DNA from: Deltaproteobacteria bacterium
GTDB taxonomy: Bacteria; Desulfobacterota; Desulfomonilia; Desulfomonilales; Desulfomonilaceae
DNA length: 59,116 nucleotides
Reading direction: 5' to 3'
Assembly (NCBI GenBank): GCA_016875095.1
Contig: VGSG01000015.1
Coordinates: 1-59,116, forward strand
Shown here in pieces: positions 25,260 to 33,422 of the stretch. Position numbers and translations under genes: made by a program. The notes under the pieces are model-generated. The model saw only the letters and a program-made list of their open reading frames with translations. It made no database searches and had not been told where the DNA came from. The first letter of the stretch is position 1; each line of letters starts with the position of its first letter.

Positions 25260-26149
25260 GCGCCGGCGCTTTCCACGCCTGGTATCAGGCCAGCAGGCCG
25301 CCTTTCTTTGTCGCGACCCTCATCCCGCTCGCGCTTGGCGGAGCGGTTGCGCACGCTTCCGGGTCATGGGACGCGTTGCGTTGGGTCCTGACGCTTTTGG
25401 CGTCCTTCCTGGTTCACCTGAGCACGAATTTATCAAATGACTATTTTGATTTCATGGCCGGCGGAGATTCGGGAGAGGCCCTCGGAGGAAGCCGGGTCAT
25501 TCAGCAGAAGAAGCTCACGCCCGAGCAGATCCTCGGCGCAGTGATCTTTTGTTATGCCGCTGCATTCATCATCGGCCTGTGGATCGTCTGGACGAGTCAG
25601 ATTTGGTGGCTCATGTTCTTGATCGGCTTCGCATTCTTTTCAAGTCTTTTCTATACCGCGCCGCCGATTCGGTACGGATACCACGGGCTGGGAGAGCTCT
25701 TCGTAGGGCTGAATATGGGCCCCGTCATGGTGGTGGGAACAGCCGCGGCCGTTAGCGGCCATTTTCTGCCCAGGGGCCTATGGCTCTCATTACCGGTGGG
25801 AACCATGGTGGCCTTGATCCTCTTCTATCAGTCACTCTCCGACATCGAAGACGACCGAGCCATCGGCAAGTTCACCCTTGCGGTTCGGCTGGGTAGGCGC
25901 CGCGCGGGTTGGGGGTTTCGGCTCTTTGTGGGGGCCGCTCTCGTTTTGATCGTTATTCTGGTGTCAACAGGGCAACTTCATCCCATTGCTCTGGTGTGTT
26001 TGGGCACAATGCCGCTGGCAATCGGCGTTGATCGAATGATCACGAAAACCGGGGATTGGAGGGAACTCCATGACAGAGGAGGTGGGGTGAGGGTCTTTTA
26101 CCTGGTCAATGGAGTAATAATGGTGGCTTCAGCGCTATGGTTCAGGTAA
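25256..26149 (+). CDS. menA: 1,4-dihydroxy-2-naphthoate (or related) polyprenyltransferase MenA
   Basis: A 297-residue UbiA-superfamily membrane enzyme with about eight to nine helices. It attaches the polyprenyl tail to the naphthoate ring. The first metal motif reads NLSNDYFDF (~59-67) and the second DIEDDRAIGKFTLAVRLG (~197-214). The start is a GTG overlapping the menG stop (GTGA). Its 3' end overlaps the convergent thioredoxin-HEAT gene by 15 bases. Confidence 0.92.
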   Translation: MSAGAFHAWYQASRPPFFVATLIPLALGGAVAHASGSWDALRWVLTLLASFLVHLSTNLSNDYFDFMAGGDSGEALGGSRVIQQKKLTPEQILGAVIFCYAAAFIIGLWIVWTSQIWWLMFLIGFAFFSSLFYTAPPIRYGYHGLGELFVGLNMGPVMVVGTAAAVSGHFLPRGLWLSLPVGTMVALILFYQSLSDIEDDRAIGKFTLAVRLGRRRAGWGFRLFVGAALVLIVILVSTGQLHPIALVCLGTMPLAIGVDRMITKTGDWRELHDRGGGVRVFYLVNGVIMVASALWFR

Positions 26150-27148
26150 TCTCTCGCCGAATTCGAGGGCTGCGAGCGCTTCTTCAGCGGCTTCACGCAC
26201 GTCCGGATCGGCATCTTGGGCGGCTTTCCGGAGAGCCGGCACGGCTCGCGGGTCGCGGATCTTGCCGAGGAGTTCCGCAGTATCACCACGGAGGCCCACA
26301 TCTGTGTCTGAGAGCAAGGAAATCAATTCTCCCACAATTGAGTCCAGGCTGCGGGTGTCTAATTCCAGCGCGGTTTCAAAGGTAACGAGCGCGCCCATGC
26401 GGACCGCGAACTCTTGAGAGCGGTACAGCGGCAGAACCGATCCAGGATCTTGTTCGCGACAGATCAACCGAGCTGCGTCTTCGGCCCGCCCGGCGGCGAT
26501 CATTGATTCCACGGTATCGGTGAGCGAGCCGCCTTGCCCAGCGCGAGCGAGCGCGTCAACGACTTGCGCTTCGGACAACGCTCCCACAAGCGTTGTTCCC
26601 TCATTGACAACGATTGTTGGGGTTGATTTCACGCGGTACCGTTCCGCGAGATCCTGGAACTCGACCGCGTCCACAATGCAGGCGGTTATCAGAGGTTGCC
26701 GAACGGCGGTGGACAGCGCCTTGCGCACCACGCTGGGACAGTGGGGGCAGGTCGCGGCCATGAGGACCAGCACGTGAGCGGGTGAGGCCATGGTATCCAG
26801 CGAGCGAAGAGCTTCGGAATCCGGGATCGGCTCGCCCAGACCCAACCACTTTACCACATCGAGAAAAGGGGCCAGTTCCGCTCCTTCCGGCGCCGCAAAG
26901 TAGTGAATGTTCCGAAAGGCCCCCGCCTCGAGGGTAATCGAAGGCTTATTCGGAAAGACGGACTCCATTCCCTCCTCGATATCTACCCGGCCCATGGAGA
27001 CGCCCGCGACTTGACGAGCAATATTGAACAGATTTCGCTGAAACGGATCTTCAGGTGTCACATGGTTGAGGAGCAATTTCACCGGCCGCGTGAGGTTTTC
27101 TACGGCCGCCTGAACTTGGGCAAGATCGTTGTCGGAGAGCACAGACAC
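26135..27148 (-). CDS. tandem thioredoxin-fold / HEAT-repeat fusion protein
   Basis: A 337-residue soluble protein. Residues ~10-105 look like a first thioredoxin fold without a CxxC. Residues ~110-215 are a second fold with the redox motif CPHC (134-137) and the cis-Pro in KSTPTIVV; this doubled layout is like the N-terminal domain of AhpF or archaeal protein disulfide oxidoreductases. Residues ~225-330 carry HEAT-like repeats (RDPRAVPALRKAAQDADPDVREAAEEAL). There is no signal peptide, so it likely acts in the cytoplasm. The fusion suggests a redox protein tethered to a protein partner. It converges with menA, sharing 15 bases at the 3' ends. Confidence 0.83.
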   Translation of the reverse strand: MSVLSDNDLAQVQAAVENLTRPVKLLLNHVTPEDPFQRNLFNIARQVAGVSMGRVDIEEGMESVFPNKPSITLEAGAFRNIHYFAAPEGAELAPFLDVVKWLGLGEPIPDSEALRSLDTMASPAHVLVLMAATCPHCPSVVRKALSTAVRQPLITACIVDAVEFQDLAERYRVKSTPTIVVNEGTTLVGALSEAQVVDALARAGQGGSLTDTVESMIAAGRAEDAARLICREQDPGSVLPLYRSQEFAVRMGALVTFETALELDTRSLDSIVGELISLLSDTDVGLRGDTAELLGKIRDPRAVPALRKAAQDADPDVREAAEEALAALEFGERLPEP

Positions 27149-27285
27149 TTTCCTCTGGTTTATTCGTATTGAGCCCTGAATTGCTTAATCGCCTTCACCT
27201 GGCGATCCACCCTTTCAGATAAGAAATCCGAGAGCGCCCTTTCAGATCGTAGGGGCTCCCAGACTTCCGGAGATGTTGAGGCACA

Positions 27286-27663
27286 TCATCTCTGTGGCGG
27301 ATACGGACCGGGTTGCGCGGGCATGGAGCCGGGGACGAAATTGATGATCGTCTGCCCGGAACCGGGGGGAAGCAGGTACGGCGATTCGGCTCCGCGAATC
27401 GGAGCCGGGAGCCAGCTCCACAGGTATTCTCCCACGCCGTAGGCCCCTCTGGCGCCTCTGAAGATCAGGCCGTCCTGCCCGTAGTACTGCTGCTGTTGTG
27501 GAGGCTGCTGACCGCGTGGGGGGTGCATGGGCTTAAAGACAGGCTGGCCGTAATAGTTACGGGGGCCCCCGTAGTTCGTGTCGTAAATGGGGCTTTGTTG
27601 CGCCCACGCGAAGGCGGGGAAGAGGAGCGCACATGCGATGATAACGGGAATTGTCGCTTTCAT
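27286..27663 (-). CDS. small secreted Pro/Gln/Tyr-rich protein
   Basis: A 125-residue protein with a clean signal peptide (MKATIPVIIACALLFPAFAWA, cleavage about residue 21). The mature part is low-complexity and rich in P, Q, G and Y (QQPPQQQQYY), ending in GSMPAQPGPYPPQR. AAGAGG upstream supports the start. No domain is recognised; a periplasmic or surface-exposed structural role is possible. Confidence 0.7.
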   Translation of the reverse strand: MKATIPVIIACALLFPAFAWAQQSPIYDTNYGGPRNYYGQPVFKPMHPPRGQQPPQQQQYYGQDGLIFRGARGAYGVGEYLWSWLPAPIRGAESPYLLPPGSGQTIINFVPGSMPAQPGPYPPQR

Positions 27664-27745
27664 GCTTGGGCCTCTTGATGTTAAGAGTTGACTTTAAGTC
27701 ATTAGCATATCTGGCGTCCAAAATAAAGATGGTTGGTTAAGTAAG

Positions 27746-27775
27746 TTGACAAAGAGGAGAGAAATATGAAATAAT
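27746..27775 (+). promoter_or_regulatory. sigma70-type promoter for the 27809 gene
   Basis: TTGACA (27746-27751), 18 bases, then AATAAT (27770-27775), about 34 bases upstream of the start of the small secreted protein. A strong match to the consensus. Confidence 0.65.
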
Positions 27776-27808
27776 CAGCCGCTCAGTTTCACTGCGGAGG
27801 TCCATCCG

Positions 27809-28177
27809 ATGATAAAGCCAATCATGATGGCAGTTTGCGTCATCGTTGCGATTTCGCTGGCTGTTCCGGTCTCGTGGGCCGATGGTTCATTGAAGGATGT
27901 CTCGCTGCGCAAGATACCCGGACAAGCTTACTCCAAGGGCGCCAATATCGCGAAAGAGACGGAGTATCATGTCACGGAGATCATGAGGAACACGTTCTCG
28001 CTGTTCAACCCTTGTCTTGATCTGATCAAGGGCTGCACGGGAGTGATTATGACACCGCTGGAGGGGCCGCTGAGTATATTTGGTAAACCGGCCCCGAAGG
28101 CAAAGGCGAGCGCAACCAAGCCGGCGGAAACAAAGATTCCGCCGCCGGAGAAGCCCGCGCTTCCACAAGCAAAATAG
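27809..28177 (+). CDS. small secreted protein, exosortase-independent, unknown function
   Basis: A 122-residue protein with an N-terminal signal peptide (cleavage near SWADG), a short conserved-looking core with two cysteines (NPCLDLIKGCTGVIMTPLEGP, about 69-89) and a Lys/Pro/Ala-rich tail. The core resembles small exported proteins with a membrane-seeking helix found in deltaproteobacteria, but I cannot name a family. A consensus promoter precedes it. It is followed 95 bases later by the lytic transglycosylase gene on the same strand. Confidence 0.7.
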   Translation: MIKPIMMAVCVIVAISLAVPVSWADGSLKDVSLRKIPGQAYSKGANIAKETEYHVTEIMRNTFSLFNPCLDLIKGCTGVIMTPLEGPLSIFGKPAPKAKASATKPAETKIPPPEKPALPQAK

Positions 28178-28272
28178 TGGCTTCCGATTGTTGAGGGGTT
28201 GTCGCAGGAAAGCTCCGCGGACCATTACCGGGCGTATAGAGCTTGCCTGCGGTTTGAGGGAGGGTGTTTTAC

Positions 28273-28971
28273 GTGGTCGGAAAGGTTCTTTCCGCGCTCG
28301 TTTTATGCGCGGCGCTGATTCCGCCTCAGGAGGCTTGGACATCCGACCGGGTGCATAAGCACTCGATCACCATTTGCTCGCTCATCATCACCGAAATGAC
28401 TGAGGGGAGGGTCAGTGTGGCAAAGGCCAGGGAAATGTCCCTGGCCATCGCCCACGCTGGAAACCAGCATTTTGGGCGAGTTACCTGCGGCGACATGTGG
28501 CTATATATGGCCATTGTCTATGTGGAGAGCGGATTCCGGAACAACATCATCAACTATCAGAACTGCCACGGCATGTTTCAGGTCCACGCGCCGTCCTGGG
28601 CCAGCAAGTTCGGCATTAAGTCCAGAGACCTTCTCGATGTCCACATCAATGCCCATGTGGGCATCTGGGTCTACAAGTACTATCTGGAACAGTATAAGTC
28701 CGTTGTGCCGGCGCTGAGCGCGTACAACAGCGATCATCCTACCGCCGCGAGGGGATATGCCCGAACCGTGCTGGGCGCCAAACAGTCGATCAAGCGACGC
28801 TACACCCAACTGTATAGGAGTTTCCTGAAAAACGAGATGATGGCGTTCAACATGTGCTCGCTGGACACGGCCCGGCCGTCGAGCGCCGCCGCGGAAGAGC
28901 CGCACTCCCACATGCCACTGGAAATGCCTCTGATTCTGAGGGGCGTTGAGCCTCCCCCACCGACGTCTTAA
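28273..28971 (+). CDS. lytic transglycosylase-like (SLT domain) protein
   Basis: A 232-residue exported protein with a signal peptide. The SLT lysozyme-like fold is indicated by MAIVYVESGFRNNIINYQNCHGMFQVHAPSWAS split over residues ~80-115, with the catalytic Glu in VESGF, the GMFQV strand, and the AYNSDHPTAARGYARTV segment. Such enzymes cleave peptidoglycan to make room for envelope machines. The GTG at 28273 is favoured because GAGGGAGGG ends eight bases before it; a GTG at 28264 falls inside that ribosome site. No secretion-system genes are next to it. Confidence 0.8.
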   Translation: MVGKVLSALVLCAALIPPQEAWTSDRVHKHSITICSLIITEMTEGRVSVAKAREMSLAIAHAGNQHFGRVTCGDMWLYMAIVYVESGFRNNIINYQNCHGMFQVHAPSWASKFGIKSRDLLDVHINAHVGIWVYKYYLEQYKSVVPALSAYNSDHPTAARGYARTVLGAKQSIKRRYTQLYRSFLKNEMMAFNMCSLDTARPSSAAAEEPHSHMPLEMPLILRGVEPPPPTS

Positions 28972-29060
28972 GCATAGCGGCCCTCAAGAACAATTGCGAG
29001 AAGAGCATTCACTCCTGCCTTTCCCCTTCGGGAGATTCCGGAACGCAGAGAAAGCCTGCT

Positions 29061-29240
29061 GAAAGTAACGCTCAGATAACTGGTAGCGCTGCTGCTTGGA
29101 CTGGGAGTACGATCCAATTCGGACAAAACTTTCGAGAATGGATATAGTCTACCGAAAGTAACGGACGGATCACTGGTAGGGCAAATACGGGATTGTGCAG
29201 GAGAATGACGCGATTCCTCCGGAACTTTCAAGGATGGATG
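29061..29240. repeat. imperfect tandem repeat, two units of about 93 bp
   Basis: Unit 1 (29061-29153) and unit 2 (29154-29240) both begin GAAAGTAACG and share CACTGGTAG/AACTGGTAG near position 18 and an ACTTTC-A-GATGGAT-TAG block near the end; the middles have diverged. It fills most of the 280-base gap between the transglycosylase gene and yggU. The function is unknown. Confidence 0.55.
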
Positions 29241-29252
29241 TAGCAACTGATT

Positions 29253-29546
29253 TCATGGCGAGGGCGCCCGGAGTCTCTCACGCGCCGTCGCCAAATCCAG
29301 GCCGGTGACGAGCAGGGTCTTATCCCGTGAGGTCGATCCACGAAGCACGCTGATAGAAGAGGGAGCTATACGGAGCACTTTCCCCAAGAACTTCACCAGG
29401 TCTTGATTCGCTTTGCCTTCTACCGGTGGGGAGGTTAACCTGATGCGAAGATTGCCGCTCTTTTCGCCAGTTATCACATTCCTGGCCGACCGCGGAGTCA
29501 CCCTAACCTTAATCGTTACTCCCTGCGGATGCTCTTGTAACCACAT
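29253..29546 (-). CDS. yggU: YggU/DUF167 family protein
   Basis: A 97-residue protein of the DUF167 family, recognised by GVTIKVRVTPRSARN at the N-terminus and LTSPPVEGKANQDLVKFLGKVL in the centre, then a SISVLRGSTSRDK segment. The family is widespread, small and of unknown function, and is often encoded next to yggT, as here (27 bases apart). Confidence 0.92.
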   Translation of the reverse strand: MWLQEHPQGVTIKVRVTPRSARNVITGEKSGNLRIRLTSPPVEGKANQDLVKFLGKVLRIAPSSISVLRGSTSRDKTLLVTGLDLATARERLRAPSP

Positions 29547-29573
29547 CAGACCGTAACAGACGAGCTTAAATCC

Positions 29574-29879
29574 TCACCCTCTGAGCAGGGTGTGGGCAAG
29601 CTGGTTTAGGGTTTCGACGAGGAACATCTGTAGGAACACAATGGCCAGCAAGACAATGATCGGAGATATGTCTATGGGCATGGGAGGCAACGGGAGTTTG
29701 CGGCGCACAAAGCTGAAGACCGGCTCAGTCATGGAATAGAGAAAGCGCACGATGGGGTTGTACGGGTCCGGATTCACCCACGAGATGAGAGCAGCGATGA
29801 TTACGATCCACATATAGATCGTCAGCGCCACATTCAACACGCCGGCGAATGCCTGTATCAAGTTCGCGAGAACAAACAT
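29574..29879 (-). CDS. yggT: YggT family membrane protein
   Basis: A 101-residue inner-membrane protein with two transmembrane helices (~5-30 and ~70-95) and the family motif DPYNPIVRFLYSMTEPV. YggT proteins are linked to osmotic or ion tolerance and to cell-division gene neighbourhoods, with no proven mechanism. It is first in a yggT-yggU pair. Confidence 0.93.
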   Translation of the reverse strand: MFVLANLIQAFAGVLNVALTIYMWIVIIAALISWVNPDPYNPIVRFLYSMTEPVFSFVRRKLPLPPMPIDISPIIVLLAIVFLQMFLVETLNQLAHTLLRG

Positions 29880-30157
29880 CCATTCCTGCCTTGGGGTCTC
29901 ATATCATCGAGGAACCCGGAAACCCATCGTTGCCTCTTCACTGACGTTTCCGTTGGTCCAAGCCGCCGGTGAGACTTGTGGCTACAGATCGCCTGGTTGA
30001 GACCGCCACGACCTCGCTTAGTCTGCTCAGCTATCCGTGTATTGTCAAGAGGAAGCGCTGGGGGCATGACAGAATGCAGCCCCGTCAGTCAGGCAGGAAC
30101 GCGAACAGTGAATAATCCGCGCCCAAAGGCCAGTCCATGAGGCAAAAATCACCGTGG

Positions 30158-30183
30158 CCTCGCATCTCATGGAGATCGCGAGG
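30158..30183. other. hairpin downstream of HU gene
   Basis: CCTCGC-ATCTC paired with GAGAT-(C)-GCGAGG: 11 base pairs with one bulged base and a 3-base loop. Together with the next hairpin it may end HU transcription, but no T-run follows. Confidence 0.4.
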
Positions 30184-30189
30184 CTTATG

Positions 30190-30225
30190 CACGGCTCCGC
30201 TATTCTATGCACGGTCGGAGCCGTG
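30190..30225 (-). terminator. hairpin downstream of HU gene (possible terminator)
   Basis: Perfect 10-bp stem CACGGCTCCG / CGGAGCCGTG with a 16-base loop, about 105 bases beyond the HU stop in its reading direction. It lacks a T-run, so factor-independent termination is uncertain. Confidence 0.4.
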
Positions 30226-30330
30226 CCCGTAATATGTTAGACGCACGTCTTCCGGTTTTCGCCCCCCGTGAGCCCTGCACGTGCGCCTATGTCTATCCGA
30301 TACGATCCTACGGCCGCACAAAGGGGCCTG

Positions 30331-30603
30331 CTACTTGACGGCCTCTTTCAGGGCTTTGGCTGCCGTGAACTTGGGGGCCTTGGTGGCCTTAATCTTAATT
30401 TTCTTCTTTGTCTGCGGATTGATGCCGGTGCGCGCGGCTCGCTTCACCACGGAGAACTTGCCGAAACCAGGGACCGAAACCTGAGACCCGCTTTTGAGTT
30501 GCTCAGCGATCGTTCCGAAGATGATGCCGAGCGCCTCAGAAGCCTGTTTCTTAGTGGTTCCCCCCTTCTTGGCCAACTTCTCGATCAATTCGGCCTTTGT
30601 CAT
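30331..30603 (-). CDS. HU-family DNA-binding protein
   Basis: A 90-residue histone-like protein that bends DNA as a dimer. It begins MTKAELIEKLAKKGGTTKKQ, carries the VPGFGKFSVVKRAARTGINP segment with the intercalating Pro of the beta arm, and ends with a Lys/Ala-rich helix including APKFTAAKALKEAV. GAGAGGAGG precedes the ATG. A near-consensus promoter lies ~50 bases upstream. Whether it is HU or IHF-like cannot be settled, but the single copy and sequence fit HU. Confidence 0.95.
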   Translation of the reverse strand: MTKAELIEKLAKKGGTTKKQASEALGIIFGTIAEQLKSGSQVSVPGFGKFSVVKRAARTGINPQTKKKIKIKATKAPKFTAAKALKEAVK

Positions 30604-31076
30604 GACCCCTCCTCTCAGCTTCTGGTGGTGTTACGTGGAAAGTTGGAGACTCTATAAGCACCCCTTGAACTGCGAGTCAAGCAAATAAAAGCCTGCGAGA
30701 TGCCGTTTTGTGCGTGTTTCTGCTTTTCCCTGAAAGCGATCTGTGGGAGGAAACGGTTCTATTCCGTTGTCATTATGGAGGAAAGTCACGTTATGGCTTT
30801 TTTTCCTTCTCGCGCCGGGCTTGGCGTAGAGGCCGCCAAGGTCGGCAAGGCTACCTCTTCGGCGCGCGTTCCCGAGTTCAATCCCCCCTGCGATGCCTCA
30901 GATTGTCCTGCGATTTGAGAGGGCGCCGAAGGCTCGGGCTGGATAGGCAAAAGTCTCCCAAAGCTGCGCTCACCGGCTTTTCCGCACAATTCTGGTTGAC
31001 TGGAATGAGCGTAAGATGTAAAGGTCAAAAGATAACTCTGGCGCCGCCAATTCCAAGTCACCGGAAAGGAGAACAA
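30604..31076. other. divergent intergenic region, 473 bp
   Basis: Holds the HU promoter (30651-30680, leftward) and a possible weak promoter for the ferredoxin gene (TTGACT at 30996-31001). No supported gene; the small open frames here have no ribosome site or family resemblance. Confidence 0.5.
30651..30680 (-). promoter_or_regulatory. sigma70-type promoter of HU gene
   Basis: On the minus strand TTGACT (30680-30675), 18 bases, then TATAGA (30656-30651), with the HU ATG 48 bases further on. Confidence 0.6.
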
Positions 31077-31271
31077 ATGGCAAAGAACGTTGTTATCGAT
31101 GAGGAAGCTTGCACCGGATGCGGAACCTGTGCAGCCATAGCCGAGGATTGTTTCGCACTCAATGAAGAAACTGAGAAGGCCTATGTGAAGGACGTTTCAG
31201 CGTGCTCCGAGGAGCAGGTCCAAGAAGCAATTGATACCTGTCCCGAGGAAGCCATTGCGTGGGCAGGCTGA
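31077..31271 (+). CDS. 4Fe-4S ferredoxin
   Basis: A 64-residue monocluster ferredoxin with the cluster ligands in CTGCGTC (Cys12, 15, 18) and Cys55 followed by Pro (TCPEEA). An additional Cys25 and Cys43 may form a disulfide, as in Desulfovibrio and Thermotoga ferredoxins. It is acidic, as expected for an electron carrier. GGAAAGGAG five bases upstream decides the start; longer upstream frames are not credible. It stands alone between divergent HU and a YkgJ-like gene. Confidence 0.95.
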   Translation: MAKNVVIDEEACTGCGTCAAIAEDCFALNEETEKAYVKDVSACSEEQVQEAIDTCPEEAIAWAG

Positions 31272-31358
31272 CAAGTCCATTGTCCTTCAATACCTCACTC
31301 ATGCCGCCCCGATCCGCGTTCGAGGGAGCAGTTACCGCTCGACCGTGTTTTGGGGCGC

Positions 31359-31979
31359 ATGAGTGACCGCGTCATCCAACTCCACATGCCCCTTGCTCAC
31401 GAAGATCTAGCCTACCGCGTGAAAGAGCTTTACGACCGAATAGACGCGGTCTATGTCTCGGCAGCGCGGGACGCGGGGTTTTCATGCGCGGGGTGTGACG
31501 GCGCCAAGTGCTGCGCCGTGGATCTGATCCTCCACACCTTCGCGGAACAGCTCTACCTGAGGCGGGGATTGGACACGCTAGACGCAGCCCGTCGAGACGG
31601 AATCCTCACCAATTGCACACTCACGCTTCACGCAAAAGAGAGCGATCCTTTTGGTGAATCGTACCGCGACGCCGTCTGCGTACTCAATGAGGCCGGCTTG
31701 TGCGCTTTGTATAAATACCGACCCATGATCTGTAGACTTGCGGGTATCCCCCACCTGATATTCCGCCCCGACGGAACCAAGAGGTTCGGAGAAGGGTGCG
31801 GGAAGTTCCGGAGTGAAATCGAACCGCGGCTGCCGGACCTTCGGATCGATCGGACCGCCTTTTATCGAGAGATGGGCTCCATAGAGCTTGGCGTTGTGCG
31901 CGTCACCGGCCGACGGTCCACTTCTCGAACAGTGGCTGAAACCCTCGCGTTCGCGGACCCGGATCAGTTGATTCCCTGA
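31359..31979 (+). CDS. YkgJ-like cysteine-cluster protein (putative metal chelator)
   Basis: A 206-residue soluble protein of the YkgJ/UPF0153 type. It has a Cys-rich N-terminal part (CAGCDGAKCC, ~44-53) and later CVLNEAGLCALYKYRPMICR, in which conserved Cys residues are thought to bind zinc or iron. The function is not established. The ATG at 31359 is preferred to an in-frame TTG nine bases before. It is downstream of the ferredoxin gene by 87 bases. Confidence 0.85.
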   Translation: MSDRVIQLHMPLAHEDLAYRVKELYDRIDAVYVSAARDAGFSCAGCDGAKCCAVDLILHTFAEQLYLRRGLDTLDAARRDGILTNCTLTLHAKESDPFGESYRDAVCVLNEAGLCALYKYRPMICRLAGIPHLIFRPDGTKRFGEGCGKFRSEIEPRLPDLRIDRTAFYREMGSIELGVVRVTGRRSTSRTVAETLAFADPDQLIP

Positions 31980-32031
31980 GGGTTCATGCTTCATTCGACG
32001 CGGGTCCGGCCGTGGTATTTCCGAGCTGCTC

Positions 32032-32676
32032 TTATACTTGATAGAAACGCATGGCGGGGAGTTCGACAGTGGTGAGTTTGTTGCCGTAAACCGCGCCCGT
32101 GTCGATTCCTATTTTCCCGGGCGTCACAAAGGGCGTTTCCAGCGCGGTATGGCCAAATACGATGCGCTTTTGCCAGTCATACGCGGAATAGATGAATTCC
32201 TCCCGGATCCAGAGCAGGTCTTCTTCAGCCTGTTCCGTGAGCGGGAGACCGTCCCTGAGCCCTGCGTGGACGAAAATGTAGTCCTCAGTCTCGTAGTAGT
32301 TCTGAAGCTCCAACAGGAATTCCAGGTGAGCCTCCGGAAGAACAAAGGCCTTTCGTCCTATGCCGCCCTCCACGTAGCTTGCGATGGTCTCCGCTCCTCC
32401 GTTCGCCACGTAGAGCATCTGGTCTCTTTGATGGACATAATAGTCAATGAGCATCTTCTCGTGATTGCCTTTGAGAAAAATGAAATTCCCACCTTTTTTC
32501 TTAAGGTTCACCAGATACTCGACGACTTCACGGGATTTGGGACCCCTATCAATGTAATCTCCGATGAAGAGCAGCAGGTCGTCGCTCTCCCTTTTCCAGG
32601 GGAGCGCATTCATCATGGCGGCCAGCTTCTCATAGCATCCGTGGATATCTCCGACCGCGAATATTCTCTTGCTCAT
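32032..32676 (-). CDS. PPP-family metallophosphatase (Ser/Thr phosphatase or ApaH-like)
   Basis: A 214-residue calcineurin-like phosphatase with the full PPP metal signature: GDIHGCYEKL, GDYIDRGPKS and GNHEKM. The later single His motifs HAGLRDG and FGHTALETP complete the dinuclear site. Bacterial members remove phosphate from proteins or hydrolyse dinucleoside polyphosphates; the substrate is not evident. The ATG at 32676 begins the conserved fold directly, so the longer frame to 32745 is rejected. Confidence 0.93.
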   Translation of the reverse strand: MSKRIFAVGDIHGCYEKLAAMMNALPWKRESDDLLLFIGDYIDRGPKSREVVEYLVNLKKKGGNFIFLKGNHEKMLIDYYVHQRDQMLYVANGGAETIASYVEGGIGRKAFVLPEAHLEFLLELQNYYETEDYIFVHAGLRDGLPLTEQAEEDLLWIREEFIYSAYDWQKRIVFGHTALETPFVTPGKIGIDTGAVYGNKLTTVELPAMRFYQV

Positions 32677-32852
32677 AGCATTGCCTTGCGGGCTCCATCT
32701 GGGGTATGTCAGACAGAGTATAGTGAATGCGCGAAGAGGTGTCAATGCGGCCCTTCGTGAGCGGGCCCCTATTTGTCGCCTGATGGAAAACAGGCTCGCG
32801 GGCGAGCTGAGGGGCTGGAACGCGTGTCTCAGGCCGCTCTGGGGGATATGCG

Positions 32853-33323
32853 ATGAAGGAAGAACAAGCAGGCCCGATCGACCTCGAAGCCCGGAACACC
32901 ACTGCGAAACCCCCGGACATCATGTCCGACGACAGGATCTTGCTCGCGTGGCAACGGAGCCATATGGCAAACGAACGCACCTTTCTCGCGTGGTGCCGAA
33001 CCAGCATCGCGCTGCTTGGTTTCGGATTCGTAGTGGAGCGCCTGGATCTCTTTCTACGTTATGTCTCCAGGATGGCCGGGTTGCCCGGGGAGGCTCTTGT
33101 TTCCGGGTCAATGCTCTATCTCAGTCTTTTCGCGTTTGCGCTTGGAGGTGTCTCCATCATGATTTCCGGCGCGAGGTTCCTGCGGGTGAGGAGACACATC
33201 AATCGAGGTGAGCCCTCTTTTTCCATAATGCCGGACATCCTGGTCGTCGCGTCCATGGTGGTGATCGCGGTGATGGCCCTATTCCTCTCGATGCGTGGGA
33301 TCGTCCACTTAGAGGCTTTCTAA
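32853..33323 (+). CDS. DUF202 (YidH-like) inner-membrane protein
   Basis: A 156-residue protein with a ~45-residue soluble N-terminus and three predicted transmembrane helices (~48-62, ~85-105, ~125-146). The conserved LANERTFLAW-type motif of DUF202 (here MANERTFLAWCRTSIALLGF) is clear, and the RFLRVRRHI loop follows the second helix. Its function is unknown; the family is widespread and often paired in tandem, but here there is a single copy. Confidence 0.87.
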   Translation: MKEEQAGPIDLEARNTTAKPPDIMSDDRILLAWQRSHMANERTFLAWCRTSIALLGFGFVVERLDLFLRYVSRMAGLPGEALVSGSMLYLSLFAFALGGVSIMISGARFLRVRRHINRGEPSFSIMPDILVVASMVVIAVMALFLSMRGIVHLEAF

Positions 33324-33422
33324 GATTGGAGAGAGCTGTTGAAATCGCGCGCGGCGGCGCGTTTGGCGATTACCCACGACGACCGGGCCTTTCTTTCCCC
33401 GTTTGAGAACAGGCTCCAATAG

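Larger units (their letters stand above)
29880..30330. other. intergenic region, 451 bp
   Basis: No supported gene. It contains two neighbouring hairpins (30158-30183 and 30190-30225) on the 3' side of the HU gene, which reads leftward, and the upstream region of yggT. Confidence 0.5.

Noticed and set aside
28968-29246. 92-residue minus-strand open frame over the tandem repeat
   Set aside because: Its start lacks a ribosome site, and the internal similarity comes from the DNA-level repeat rather than a protein domain.
30708-31076. long N-terminal extension of the ferredoxin gene
   Set aside because: The strong GGAAAGGAG before the ATG at 31077 and the standard ferredoxin length show that translation starts there.
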